Assembly: GCA_964476155.1 (NCBI GenBank)
Contig: CAYYYS010000012.1
Span: forward strand, 9,156 to 73,155
Reading direction: 5' to 3'
Length of the DNA: 64,000 nt
DNA from: JAHIYU01 sp964476155
Lineage (GTDB): Bacteria > Krumholzibacteriota > Krumholzibacteriia > LZORAL124-64-63
The notes below the pieces were generated by a model. The model searched no databases and was not told where the DNA came from. It was given only the letters and a program-made list of their open reading frames with translations. The position numbers and the translations under genes were made by a program. This document shows positions 42,461 to 50,514 of this stretch, piece after piece. Each line of letters starts with the position of its first letter. Within the stretch, counting starts at the first letter, position 1.

Positions 42461-42698
42461 CGCCGCGATCCACAAGGGAACGCGCCGGCTCCCAAACCGG
42501 GGGCCGGCACCTTTTTTCCTGGCTTGCCGGCCAGTCCTTCTTGCGCTCGGCTTCGCGCCACATGGTCACGCCCACCCAGATCAAGGCGATCGGCCACAGC
42601 TTGGTCAGATCGCCGATGTCGAACAGGCCGAGACCGAAATTATCCAGCAGGAAATTGATGCCGACAAGGATGACGAATATGGCGATCAGGCGGTCCAT
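42348..42698 (-). CDS. LiaF-like (DUF5668) transmembrane protein, probably truncated
   Basis: The first 55 residues (MDRLIAIFVILVGINFLLDN, FGLGLFDIGDLTKLWPIALI, WVGVTMWREAERKK) match the two-helix LiaI/LiaF-like transmembrane module, with the conserved LWPIxLIxxG. After about residue 60 the frame runs through the terminator and the 3' end of the convergent gene as an Arg/Pro-rich tail without family resemblance. The gene therefore appears cut off downstream of its membrane part; a real product of about 60 residues cannot be excluded. LiaF-type proteins sense envelope stress. Confidence 0.5.
   Translation of the reverse strand: MDRLIAIFVILVGINFLLDNFGLGLFDIGDLTKLWPIALIWVGVTMWREAERKKDWPASQEKRCRPPVWEPARSLVDRGVSRTCRSPSTGSACAWDSSGARRPAICRRTPPPAPAD
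42484..42517 (+). terminator. Rho-independent terminator
   Basis: GCCGGCTCCC pairs with GGGGGCCGGC (10 bp, one G-U) around AAACC and is followed by ACC and six T. It ends the sigma/anti-sigma/exported-protein unit. Confidence 0.85.
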
Positions 42699-42821
42699 GG
42701 AGTCCCCTCTCCGGTACGGTTCTCATGTGCCATGAACATAACCTCTCCCCAGAAACGTGACAACAGCCCCTCGCGGGACGATATTTGAAGCTATACGACA
42801 AACCCGAACCGGAGATTCACA

Positions 42822-43640
42822 GTGACCGACGATACTCAGGCCGCAACGCCGAACCTCGACAACATCACCTTCGTGCTGAGCCGCACGACCGAGCCCATGA
42901 ACGTCGGCGCGGCCGCACGTGCCCTAAAAACAATGGGCCTGTCCAAGCTCACGCTGATCAAGCCGCGCGAGCCGTTCAGCCATCGTTCGCGCGTGGTGGC
43001 CCATGGTTCCGAGGACGTGCTCGACAATGCGCGCGTGGTGCTTGATCACAAGGCGGCCATCCGCGAAATGATCGTCGTGGCCGGTTCGACGGCCCGGCCC
43101 CGCGAGCTGCGCAAGGGCGCCCTGCTCGCGCCCCACGAACTGGCGCGCAAGCTGGTCGATGCGTCCGCCGAGGGACCCGTCGCCATGATGTTCGGCACCG
43201 AACGGTCGGGTCTGACCAACGAGGAAGTCTACGACTGCCGCTACGTCTCGCGCATCGACGCCAGCGCCGAGCACACCTCCCTGAACCTGGCCCAGGCCGT
43301 GATGATCTACGCCTACGAGATCCGCAAGGCCTGGCTCGAAACACAGGCCAAGCCGGCGCGGCCCAACAGTCGCCCGCCCGAGATGCGCGTGTCGCATCCG
43401 CACCGTTCGACCAAGCTGCCCGCCCAGGCCGACCTGGACATCATGTACGGCCACGTGGGCGCGGCCATGGACGCGGTCGGTTACGAGCCCGACGAGCGCG
43501 ACAAGTTCGTCACCTACCTACGTCACATGCACATGCGCGCGGGGATCGTGGACTGGGAGATGCAGATCTATCACCTGTTCGCCCGCAAGATCCTGCGCGC
43601 CGTCGGCGCCGAGCCTTTCATGAGGAGAAACAACAGATGA
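42822..43640 (+). CDS. TrmJ-like SPOUT RNA 2'-O-methyltransferase
   Basis: A protein of 272 residues from a GTG at 42822. NITFVLSRTTEPMNVGAAAR and ALKTMGLSKL form the N-terminal SpoU motif. VAMMFGTERSGLTNEEVYDC is motif 2, and HTSLNLAQAVMIYAYEIRKA is motif 3 with the knot. This is closest to TrmJ, which modifies position 32 of the tRNA anticodon loop. The C-terminal helical extension (VGAAMDAVGYEPDERDKFVT) is typical. The start lies 28 bp after AT-rich non-coding sequence. The stop overlaps the PPIase gene start by 4 bp, so the two are coupled. Confidence 0.85.
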   Translation: MTDDTQAATPNLDNITFVLSRTTEPMNVGAAARALKTMGLSKLTLIKPREPFSHRSRVVAHGSEDVLDNARVVLDHKAAIREMIVVAGSTARPRELRKGALLAPHELARKLVDASAEGPVAMMFGTERSGLTNEEVYDCRYVSRIDASAEHTSLNLAQAVMIYAYEIRKAWLETQAKPARPNSRPPEMRVSHPHRSTKLPAQADLDIMYGHVGAAMDAVGYEPDERDKFVTYLRHMHMRAGIVDWEMQIYHLFARKILRAVGAEPFMRRNNR

Positions 43641-44428
43641 CCGCGCGTCGATATCTGCTGCTGATTTTCGCGACCGCCGTGACGAGCGCCCTTGTCTTCG
43701 GCCTGATCCGGCGCGACGAGACACCGGTGCCGCCGGCCGCCGAGACGGCTGCCGCGCCCGTGGATCCCGCCAAGGAGGAAGCCGCGGCGGCGCATATCCT
43801 GATCGCCCACGTCGAGAGTACCCCGTCCATCGCAGGCGTGACGCGCACCCGCCTGGAAGCCCAGGACCAGGCCCTGCGGGTCGCCGCGGCCCTGCAAAGC
43901 AAGCGGGCCCCCTTCGCGGACCTGGCCCGTCAGTATTCTGATGATCCCAACGTGGAGATCAACGACGGCTACCTGGGCATCTTCAAGCGCGGGGATCTGC
44001 CTCTGCCCCTGGAGGTTCCCCTCTTCGAGCTGGCCGTGGGACACTTCGACGCGACCGTCGAGACCAGGCGCGGATTTCACCTGCTCATGCGGCAACCCGT
44101 GCGACGGGCGGTCGCTCGCCACATCCTGATCTCCTGGTCGGGCGCCCGCGACGCGACGGCCGGCTTGCGACGCAACCGCGCCCAGGCCGAACTGCTCGTC
44201 GACGAAGTGCTGGCCATGTTCGCCACCGACGAAGTGGATTTCTGCGATCTGTCGTCACGGTTCTCCGACGATCCGGAGAGTCGCTTCGAGTGCGGGTTGC
44301 TTGGCGTGATCGAGCCGGCGGTTCTTCCCCGACCCATGGAAGCGGAGTTGTTCAGTTTGAGGCCGGGTGAAGTATCCGGAAAGATCGAGACGGAGTTTGG
44401 CTTCCATATCCTGAAACGAGACGATTAG
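43637..44428 (+). CDS. Peptidyl-prolyl isomerase with two parvulin domains
   Basis: A protein of 263 residues. The N-terminal helix YLLLIFATAVTSALVFGLI is a signal anchor or signal peptide. Parvulin domain 1 spans about 50-150: AAAAHILIAHVESTPS, FADLARQYSDDPNVEINDGY, LGIFKRGDLPL and TRRGFHLLMR. Domain 2 spans about 155-262: ARHILISWSGARDAT, DLSSRFSDDPESRFECGLLG and ETEFGFHILKRDD. The HI and F-x-F-H motifs are of PpiC/SurA type. It is likely a periplasmic chaperone-isomerase. It is translationally coupled to the TrmJ-like gene, which is not a typical pairing. Confidence 0.85.
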   Translation: MTARRYLLLIFATAVTSALVFGLIRRDETPVPPAAETAAAPVDPAKEEAAAAHILIAHVESTPSIAGVTRTRLEAQDQALRVAAALQSKRAPFADLARQYSDDPNVEINDGYLGIFKRGDLPLPLEVPLFELAVGHFDATVETRRGFHLLMRQPVRRAVARHILISWSGARDATAGLRRNRAQAELLVDEVLAMFATDEVDFCDLSSRFSDDPESRFECGLLGVIEPAVLPRPMEAELFSLRPGEVSGKIETEFGFHILKRDD

Positions 44429-44446
44429 CAGCTTGAAACGGCGCAC

Positions 44447-44484
44447 AAAAAGTAAGTGGGAGAAGCCATTGGCTTCTCCCACTT
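44447..44484 (-). terminator. Bidirectional Rho-independent terminator
   Basis: A perfect 14-bp stem AAGTGGGAGAAGCC / GGCTTCTCCCACTT around ATT. On the minus strand it is followed by ACTTTTTG, so it terminates the tagged exported protein gene at 44547-45509. On plus it also follows the PPIase gene. Confidence 0.85.
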
Positions 44485-44546
44485 CACCTCTACGCCGTCC
44501 CGCGAGCCTTGGGGGAGGGCACTCGGACCGTCGCAGGGGGTCCGAT

Positions 44547-45509
44547 TTACCGGTACAGACTCTTCACATCGCCCCAGGCCTTTTCATCGGTCGGGATGAC
44601 GATGGTCAGGTACGCAACCCCACCATCGGAGTCGAACTGGTAGGCGTTGTTGTCCGCCACCATCGGGGCACCGTAGGCCGGGTGGCTCGTGATTGTCAGA
44701 GGCGCGTCCGTCATGAGGTTGTCGAACGTCATCAGGTCCAGGCTGTAGAGCAGACCCACGTTGCCACCGAAGACGGGCAGGTAGGAATACAGACCCATCT
44801 CGACGCCGGTGGTCAGCGAACCCAGAACCAGGGCGTCGGCGTGCACGGCGTTGCCGAGCATGATCAACGGATCCAGCTCCAGCTTGAAGGCGGCGCCGCC
44901 AACCAGCATCTCGGCGTTCGAGACGAGGATATAGGCCTGGTGGATGACACCGACACCACCGTTGGTAACCAAGGCAGGCTCGGTACCGGCCTCATTGAAG
45001 TACACACTGATCTTCGGCGTACTGTGGATGGTCAGGCACGAGGTCAGACCCTCGGCATCGTACTGGACGCCACCGCTATCGGCGACCTTGGGAGCATCAT
45101 AGTTGGGATGGGCACCCACGGTGATCGTGCCGCCCAGCACGGACGTGGGCGAGTAGAAGTTGAACGTGGCCAGGAGGGCCGTGTCCGTGGGGTCAAAGAC
45201 CGGAATAAAGCTGTACAGACCGACTTCACAGCCGCTCTCGTCGCCGAGATACAGACCCTGATCCGTCATCGGACTCCAGCTGTACATAAGGTCCGGATCG
45301 ATGTCGACGGAGAACGCGGCACCACCGACCAGCATGTCGGCGTCCTTAATCATGACATAACCCGTACACATGTCGGGCAAGAGCTCGACGGCGTAGTCGA
45401 GGTTGGTGCCGGCTTCGTCGAAGTAGACACCGATGGTGGGCTGGGCGACCGACAGGCTCGCGAAGGCGAGGACCGCAACGGCCGCGAAGGCACATTTCCA
45501 ATTCTTCAT
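44547..45509 (-). CDS. Exported two-repeat protein with WGDVK C-terminal tag
   Basis: A protein of 320 residues from the ATG at 45507-45509 (AAGGGA site). MKNWKCAFAAVAVLAFASLS and VAQ is the signal peptide. Two repeats of about 135-140 residues follow, aligned by IGVYFDEAGTN / ISVYFNEAGTE, then MLVGGAAFSVDIDP / MLVGGAAFKLELDP, GLYSFIPVF / GLYSYLPVF and TVGAHPNYDAPKVAD / TITSHPAYGAPMVAD. The beta pattern resembles cohesin/SbsA-like domains of exported proteins. The C-terminus ends in DEKAWGDVKSLYR, a tag shared with two other exported proteins of this window. There is no FlgD-like domain. Function unknown. Confidence 0.75.
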   Translation of the reverse strand: MKNWKCAFAAVAVLAFASLSVAQPTIGVYFDEAGTNLDYAVELLPDMCTGYVMIKDADMLVGGAAFSVDIDPDLMYSWSPMTDQGLYLGDESGCEVGLYSFIPVFDPTDTALLATFNFYSPTSVLGGTITVGAHPNYDAPKVADSGGVQYDAEGLTSCLTIHSTPKISVYFNEAGTEPALVTNGGVGVIHQAYILVSNAEMLVGGAAFKLELDPLIMLGNAVHADALVLGSLTTGVEMGLYSYLPVFGGNVGLLYSLDLMTFDNLMTDAPLTITSHPAYGAPMVADNNAYQFDSDGGVAYLTIVIPTDEKAWGDVKSLYR

Positions 45510-45890
45510 CCCTGATTCCCTTTCATTTGGTCCGTCCTGGACCAGTGACCGAGCGGGCCGGTCGAGCCGGACCCTGGTGAACTCCAATGAAGTCCTTCGG
45601 CAAAGGGCATGCCCGCTTTAGGGATTTTTGTCAGCAAGTGATCAGGTTGCGAAGCACCCTGGGATCCGCGCCCATCCCACGAGCTGGCGCGATTGTAACT
45701 GCTTTAATATCAAATTATTAAAGGAGCCGCCACTACGCCAGTTATTCTCCGGGTGATGGGACGGGCGATCAAATTCGAAATGATTTATTGAACCCGATTC
45801 CGGGGACCCGGTCCTTGAAAACGCAATATGCCATGTCAGCGACGCCGGCGGTTGGCAGATCGAAGGAACGGAAGGGTGTCGATCAGAAAG
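45510..45890. other. Intergenic region, no gene seen
   Basis: About 380 bp between the start of the tagged exported protein gene and the stop of the ubiA-like gene (both minus). An AT-rich stem CTTTAATA / TTATTAAAG near 45702-45723 could be part of a promoter or operator for the exported protein gene. No convincing ORF. Confidence 0.4.
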
Positions 45891-46742
45891 TCATACCAGA
45901 TACAGGTCGATCAGAACGCAACCCAGCACGGCCGCGCCGATCCACGAGTTTATCGCGAAGAAAGCCTTGTCGATGCGGCTCAAATCGCCCCCCCGCACCA
46001 GCCGATGTTCCTGGATGAGCAGGGTCGCCATCACGCCGGCGCCGGCCAGAGACGCCGGCCCCAGTACCGATATACTCGAAAAAGCCAGGGCCAGACAGGC
46101 CACCGACAACACATGTAGCGCACGAGCTGTCCGGAGGGCGCCCGTCACGCCGAAGGCCACCGGTATCGAATGCAACCCTTCGCGACGATCGAAGTCGATA
46201 TCCTGGCAGGCGTAGATCACGTCGAAGCCGCCCACCCAGAGCATGACCGCGGCCGCCAGCCACAGGGGAAACGTCGCGAAGGAGCCGGTGGCGGCCAACC
46301 AGGCCCCGACCGGCGCCACGGCCAGCCCCAGTCCCAGAATCAGATGGGCCCAGCGGGTAATACGCTTGGTGTAGGAGTAGCCCAGCACCACCAGCAAGGC
46401 CACCGGCGACAGGGCGAAGCAGAGCGTGTTGAGCCGACTGGCCGCGAACACCAGAACCGCCGCGGCGACAAACGTGAAGACGGCGGCGCCGCGCGGCGAC
46501 ACCTCCCCCGCGGGAATGTGACGCGCGGAGGTGCGGGGATTCTGGGCGTCGAGGTGGCGGTCGGCCAGACGGTTGAAAGCCATCGCCGCGCTGCGGGCGC
46601 CCACCATGGCGACAACCACCCACAGCATGGTGTGCGGACTGGGCCGACCCTGTGTCGCCACGAGCAGCGACACCAGCGCGAAGGGCATGGCGAACAGCGT
46701 GTGCTCGAACTTGACGAGCCCCAGGTAGCGACCGGCGATCAC
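45891..46742 (-). CDS. mqnP: UbiA-family prenyltransferase (MqnP-like)
   Basis: A protein of 283 residues with about eight to nine transmembrane helices. KFEHTLFAMPFALVSLLVA is a typical UbiA start. SAAMAFNRLADRHLDAQNPR carries the first Asp-rich motif, where N-x-x-x-D-x-x-x-D binds Mg-diphosphate, and GFDVIYACQDIDFDRREGLH the second (D-x-D-x-D). It would attach a prenyl chain to an aromatic acid. In this operon with ubiX-, ubiE- and ubiD-like genes the substrate is probably 1,4-dihydroxy-6-naphthoate-type acid of the futalosine menaquinone path; a 4-hydroxybenzoate role cannot be excluded. It overlaps the ubiX-like gene by 4 bp. Confidence 0.8.
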   Translation of the reverse strand: MIAGRYLGLVKFEHTLFAMPFALVSLLVATQGRPSPHTMLWVVVAMVGARSAAMAFNRLADRHLDAQNPRTSARHIPAGEVSPRGAAVFTFVAAAVLVFAASRLNTLCFALSPVALLVVLGYSYTKRITRWAHLILGLGLAVAPVGAWLAATGSFATFPLWLAAAVMLWVGGFDVIYACQDIDFDRREGLHSIPVAFGVTGALRTARALHVLSVACLALAFSSISVLGPASLAGAGVMATLLIQEHRLVRGGDLSRIDKAFFAINSWIGAAVLGCVLIDLYLV

Positions 46743-47338
46743 GCGTCGCCTCCCCAGCGCGGGGTCAGGTCGACGTCCACGCCGAGTTGATCGCAGACGC
46801 GCTGCACCACGAAGTCGACCAGGTCGTCAACGCTTTGTGGGCCATGATAGAAACCGGGCATGGCCGGCAGGATGATCGCGCCCTCGGCGCTCAGGCGGGT
46901 CATGTTCTCCAGATGATGAGTGGCCAAAGGGGTCTCGCGCGGCACCAGGATGAGCGTGCGCCGCTCCTTGAGACTAACGTCGGCGGCGCGGTGCAGCAGG
47001 TCGTCGCCCGAGCCGGTGGCGATGCGCCCGAGCGTACTCATGGTGCAGGGGCAGACCACCAGGCCACTGCCCTGGGCTGAACCGCTGGCCACCGGCGCGG
47101 TGAATTCTTTCGGTCCGTACTCGGTGAGGGTCGTGCCGTGTTTCTCGGCGGTGAGGCACAGATCCGCGATGATCTCCGCGGGCGGACGCCCCATTTCCAC
47201 CGGTGCGGTCTGCTCGACGGCCTCGCTGCGCAGCAGGGTCACATCACGGTCAGCTTGGAGCAGGACCTCGACGAGCCGAACGCCATAGGCGAGCCCGCTG
47301 GCGCCGGTCCAGGCCACGGTGATGGTGCGGTCTTTCAC
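46739..47338 (-). CDS. ubiX: UbiX-family flavin prenyltransferase (MqnM-like)
   Basis: A protein of 199 residues from a GTG at 47336-47338 with a GGGAGG site. TITVAWTGASGLAYGVRLVE is the flavin-binding opening. SGLVVCPCTMSTLGRIATGS and GDDLLHRAADVSLKERRTLI, then LVPRETPLATHHLENM, are the strongest UbiX motifs. It makes prenylated FMN, the cofactor needed by the UbiD-type decarboxylase encoded two genes upstream in the same operon. It overlaps both neighbours by 4 bp. Confidence 0.9.
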   Translation of the reverse strand: MKDRTITVAWTGASGLAYGVRLVEVLLQADRDVTLLRSEAVEQTAPVEMGRPPAEIIADLCLTAEKHGTTLTEYGPKEFTAPVASGSAQGSGLVVCPCTMSTLGRIATGSGDDLLHRAADVSLKERRTLILVPRETPLATHHLENMTRLSAEGAIILPAMPGFYHGPQSVDDLVDFVVQRVCDQLGVDVDLTPRWGGDA

Positions 47339-48084
47339 GCCAACCTCCCCCCTACCAGATGCGAAATGCCGAAGGTCTGTCTCTCTACGAAGGTATCGAC
47401 GAAACCGTGTGCCACCAGAAGATCCACGAACCCGTCCGGCGTGACGAAGCGTGCCATGCTCTCGGTCAGGTAGGCGTAGGCGGCGCGATCGCGGCCGAGC
47501 AGGCGACCGGCGGCCGGCACGGCGCGGTCGAGCCACCAGTGCAGCGGCGCCGGCTTGCCGCGGGAGTCGCCGGTCGAGGCGGGATCGTCGCGGAAGAATT
47601 CGAGCAGCAGCAGCCGTCCGCCGGGGCGCAGCACGCGAGCGCACTCGCCAAGCCCCAGACCCAGGTCGGCCCAGTTGCGCACGCCGAAACCCACGACCAC
47701 CGCGTCGACGCAGGCGTCGCGCAGGGGCAGGCTCTGGGCATCGGCGCCGAGGGCGGGCACACGGTCGACCAGGCCCTTGTCCCGACCGGCGGCCATCATG
47801 TCAACGCAGAAGTCGGCGGCGAACGCGTTGCGGGCCCGGCCGGCGCCAAGGGCCGCCAGGGCCAGGTCGCCGGTGCCGGCGCAGAGGTCGAGCAGGTCCC
47901 GGGTGTCGGGATCGAGACGGCGCACCAGGTTGCGACGCCAGGCGCGGTCGCGGTTGAAGCTCAGGGCGTGGTTCATGAAGTCGTAGACGCCGCTGATGCG
48001 CGAGAACATGGCGCGCACGGCCTGGTCGTGGGCGGTCGGGTCGTTGACCGAACCGTCGGTGCCGCGCTGGTGGATGCGACTCAC
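47335..48084 (-). CDS. menG: UbiE/MenG-family quinone methyltransferase
   Basis: A protein of 249 residues from a GTG at 48082-48084, which overlaps the upstream stop (GTGA). AVRAMFSRISGVYDFMNHAL with SFNRDRAWRR is the typical UbiE/COQ5 opening. DLLDLCAGTGDLALAALGAG is motif I, VDAVVVGFGVRNWADL is the FGVRN motif, and CARVLRPGGRLLLLEFF the PGG strand. It performs the last C-methylation of demethylmenaquinone. Its place between ubiD and ubiX genes fits a menaquinone operon. An upstream frame of the same strand is longer but belongs to ubiD in another phase. Confidence 0.9.
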   Translation of the reverse strand: MSRIHQRGTDGSVNDPTAHDQAVRAMFSRISGVYDFMNHALSFNRDRAWRRNLVRRLDPDTRDLLDLCAGTGDLALAALGAGRARNAFAADFCVDMMAAGRDKGLVDRVPALGADAQSLPLRDACVDAVVVGFGVRNWADLGLGLGECARVLRPGGRLLLLEFFRDDPASTGDSRGKPAPLHWWLDRAVPAAGRLLGRDRAAYAYLTESMARFVTPDGFVDLLVAHGFVDTFVERQTFGISHLVGGRLA

Positions 48085-49622
48085 TGTTTCTCCAGACGGG
48101 ACAGCAGGTCGCCCCACTCGCGGTCCACGTCGGCCCGCACGTCTTCGCTCATGCGGACGATGGGCGGCCACTCGCGCTCGAACCCCTCTTCGCCCGCGAG
48201 CTTGCTCGTGGCGTCGAGGCCCATCTTGCCGCCGACGAACTGGGTGCTCACCGCGTGGTCCAGGTGATCGACCGGTCCGTCCACGAAGAAGGTGTCGCGC
48301 CTGGGGTCTATGGAATTGGTCACCCGCCACAGCACCTGGTTCATGTCGTGCACGTCGACATCCTCGTCCACCACGATGATCGTCTTGCAGAACATCATCT
48401 GGCCGAGACCCCACAGGGCGTGACACACCTTGCGCCCATGTCCGGGATACTGCTTGCGGATCGCCACGACGGCCAGGTTGTGGAAGCAGGCGGCCGGCGG
48501 CAGATGATAGTCGACGATCTCGGGCAGGGTCTTCTGTAGCAGGGGCAGGAAAAGGCGCTCGGTGGCCCATCCCAGCACCGCGTCCTCCATGGGCGGCACA
48601 CCCACGATGCACGTGGGATAGACCGGCTTGCGGCGCGAAGTGATGGCCGTCACGTGCAGGACGGGAAAGTCTTCCGGCAACGTATAGAAACCGGTGTGAT
48701 CGCCGAACGGTCCTTCGCTACGCCGCTCGCCGGGCTCCACGAACCCTTCGATGACGAACTCGGCCTCGGCCGGCACCTGCAGGTTGTTGGTCACCGCTTT
48801 GGTCCAGGTCACGGGCCGCCCCGTGACGAATCCCGTGAAGAGCGCTTCGTCCACATCGGGCGGCAGGGGCGCAGTGGCGCCGTAGATCAGCGACGGCGGG
48901 CCGCCCAGGGCCACACACACGGGCATGCGTTCGTTGCGCGCCTCGTGCTCGCGATAGTGATCGGCGCCGGTCTTGTGTAGCTGCCAGTGCATGCCGGTGG
49001 TCCGGCCGTCGTAGACCTGCATGCGGTACATGCCGATGTTGCGGCGGCCGTTTTCGGGATTGCGGGTGATCACCAGCGGGTAGGTGATAAAGGGGCCGCC
49101 ATCCTCGGGCCAGGTCTTCAGGACGGGCATCATGTCCAGCAAGCCGCGGCGTTGCAACGCCTCACCCTGGATCACGACCTCCTGGCAGGGGCCGCCCTTG
49201 ACCTCGCGAGGCATCCCGGCACTCCAGTCCCGCGCCTTGCCGAGCATTTTGAATTTATCCCAAAGACCGTCCGGCGCGCCGAGGTTCAGGGGCTCGCGGA
49301 TACGGGCGACGGCGTCTTCGAGATCCTCACACCCCATCGCCCAGGCCAGCCGACGGCGCGAAGCAAAGAGGTTGATCACCAACGGCACGGGCCGGCCGTC
49401 ACCATCGACGGCAGGCGTCTCGAGACCGGCGGCGCGGCCGTACTTGCCCGGAACGGGGTTTTCGAAGAGCAGGGCCGGGGTCTCACCCGCCTTCACGAAG
49501 CGGTCCGCGATCTCGGTCACTTCCAGACAGGGATCGACCGGTTTGCTTACGCGCACCAGTTCGCCGTTTCTTTCCAGATGGGCCAGGAAGGATTGCAGAT
49601 TGTCGCCGGGAATGGTGGCCAT
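48081..49622 (-). CDS. ubiD: UbiD-family decarboxylase (MqnL-like)
   Basis: A protein of 513 residues. The N-terminal region LQSFLAHLERNGELVRVSKP is typical. GMYRMQVYDGRTTGMHWQLH binds prenyl-FMN/metal. EGPFGDHTGFYTLPEDFPVL contains the E-G-P-F-G-D-H-T-G motif with catalytic Glu/Arg partners. KTIIVVDEDVDVHDMNQVLW and PRRDTFFVDGPVDHLDHAVS close the domain. It decarboxylates an aromatic acid using prenyl-FMN made by the UbiX-type protein of the same operon. With the MqnP- and MenG-like genes it forms the late steps of futalosine-type menaquinone synthesis. It is the first gene of the unit. Confidence 0.9.
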   Translation of the reverse strand: MATIPGDNLQSFLAHLERNGELVRVSKPVDPCLEVTEIADRFVKAGETPALLFENPVPGKYGRAAGLETPAVDGDGRPVPLVINLFASRRRLAWAMGCEDLEDAVARIREPLNLGAPDGLWDKFKMLGKARDWSAGMPREVKGGPCQEVVIQGEALQRRGLLDMMPVLKTWPEDGGPFITYPLVITRNPENGRRNIGMYRMQVYDGRTTGMHWQLHKTGADHYREHEARNERMPVCVALGGPPSLIYGATAPLPPDVDEALFTGFVTGRPVTWTKAVTNNLQVPAEAEFVIEGFVEPGERRSEGPFGDHTGFYTLPEDFPVLHVTAITSRRKPVYPTCIVGVPPMEDAVLGWATERLFLPLLQKTLPEIVDYHLPPAACFHNLAVVAIRKQYPGHGRKVCHALWGLGQMMFCKTIIVVDEDVDVHDMNQVLWRVTNSIDPRRDTFFVDGPVDHLDHAVSTQFVGGKMGLDATSKLAGEEGFEREWPPIVRMSEDVRADVDREWGDLLSRLEKQ

Positions 49623-49818
49623 CGGCCCCGCCTTTCCGCGCGGGTGTGAAATGTGTTATGATCAGGACGCCAAGTTAGCAGACCCTTCCGGGGGGGGCAA
49701 GACGGCGACGAGGCTGTCGAGGCGATTGCGGGTCAAATAATATGCCCTTCGCCAACTCGGTGCCTACCCGTCGGTATGAGCGTTCCGGGTCTCCTATACG
49801 GCCTTCTCGGGAGAAATA

Positions 49819-50514
49819 ATGCACTGGTCTGCAAAGAAACTGCTCGACTGGTATTGTACCGTGCGCTGGGTAGACCCCAAGTCGGAGGGGTCGTCTGAGA
49901 GCGCACCCACCGAAGCGGGGGCGTTTCCGAACGAACCCGAGTTGGCTATCCAGAAAGAGAAGATCCGGCTGGCCAAGATCGATCCCGAAACATTCGATTT
50001 CTTTTATGTGCACTACTACCACCGGATCTTCAGTTTCTGTTATGGGCGGACCCGGCATCGAGACGTGGCGGAAGACCTGACATCCGAGACCTTCACGAAG
50101 GCGCTCGACAACATCGGTAAATACCGCTGGTCCGGAGTGAGTATCGGAGCCTGGCTCTACAGGATCGCCGCAAACGAGATCAAGGGGTACTACAGGACCA
50201 GGGCCCGGCGACCCGAAGCAGAGATACCGACCAACGTTCTGGGCGAGGATCTGCTGGTGGGCAACGAACCGAGCCCGGAACGAAGAGTGGAATTGGCGCA
50301 GGAGCGGGCCAAGCTCGCTGAATACGCGTCGCGACTCGATCTCGACGAACAGAACTATCTGAACCTGCGCTTTCGCGAGGGTTTGTTGATCCGGGAGATC
50401 GCGGCGATCGCAGGGAAACCCGAAGGATCCATCGCCGCACGAATACACCGAAGTCTTGTCAAGATGCAGAAGATGGGGGAAGAGGAAGCGGAGCAAGGTA
50501 ATGAGAACCGTTAG
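49819..50514 (+). CDS. RNA polymerase ECF-type sigma factor
   Basis: A protein of 231 residues. After a 45-residue N-terminal extension, region 2 is FYVHYYHRIFSFCYGRTRHR and DVAEDLTSETFTKALDNIGK, with GAWLYRIAANEIKGYYRTRA. Region 4 is YLNLRFREGLLIREIAAIAG and KPEGSIAARIHRSL. It overlaps by 14 bp the following gene for a single-pass membrane protein, the layout of a sigma factor with its regulator. The pair is convergent with, and overlaps by 8 bp, the radical SAM maturase gene. A link between the two units is possible but not shown. Confidence 0.85.
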   Translation: MHWSAKKLLDWYCTVRWVDPKSEGSSESAPTEAGAFPNEPELAIQKEKIRLAKIDPETFDFFYVHYYHRIFSFCYGRTRHRDVAEDLTSETFTKALDNIGKYRWSGVSIGAWLYRIAANEIKGYYRTRARRPEAEIPTNVLGEDLLVGNEPSPERRVELAQERAKLAEYASRLDLDEQNYLNLRFREGLLIREIAAIAGKPEGSIAARIHRSLVKMQKMGEEEAEQGNENR

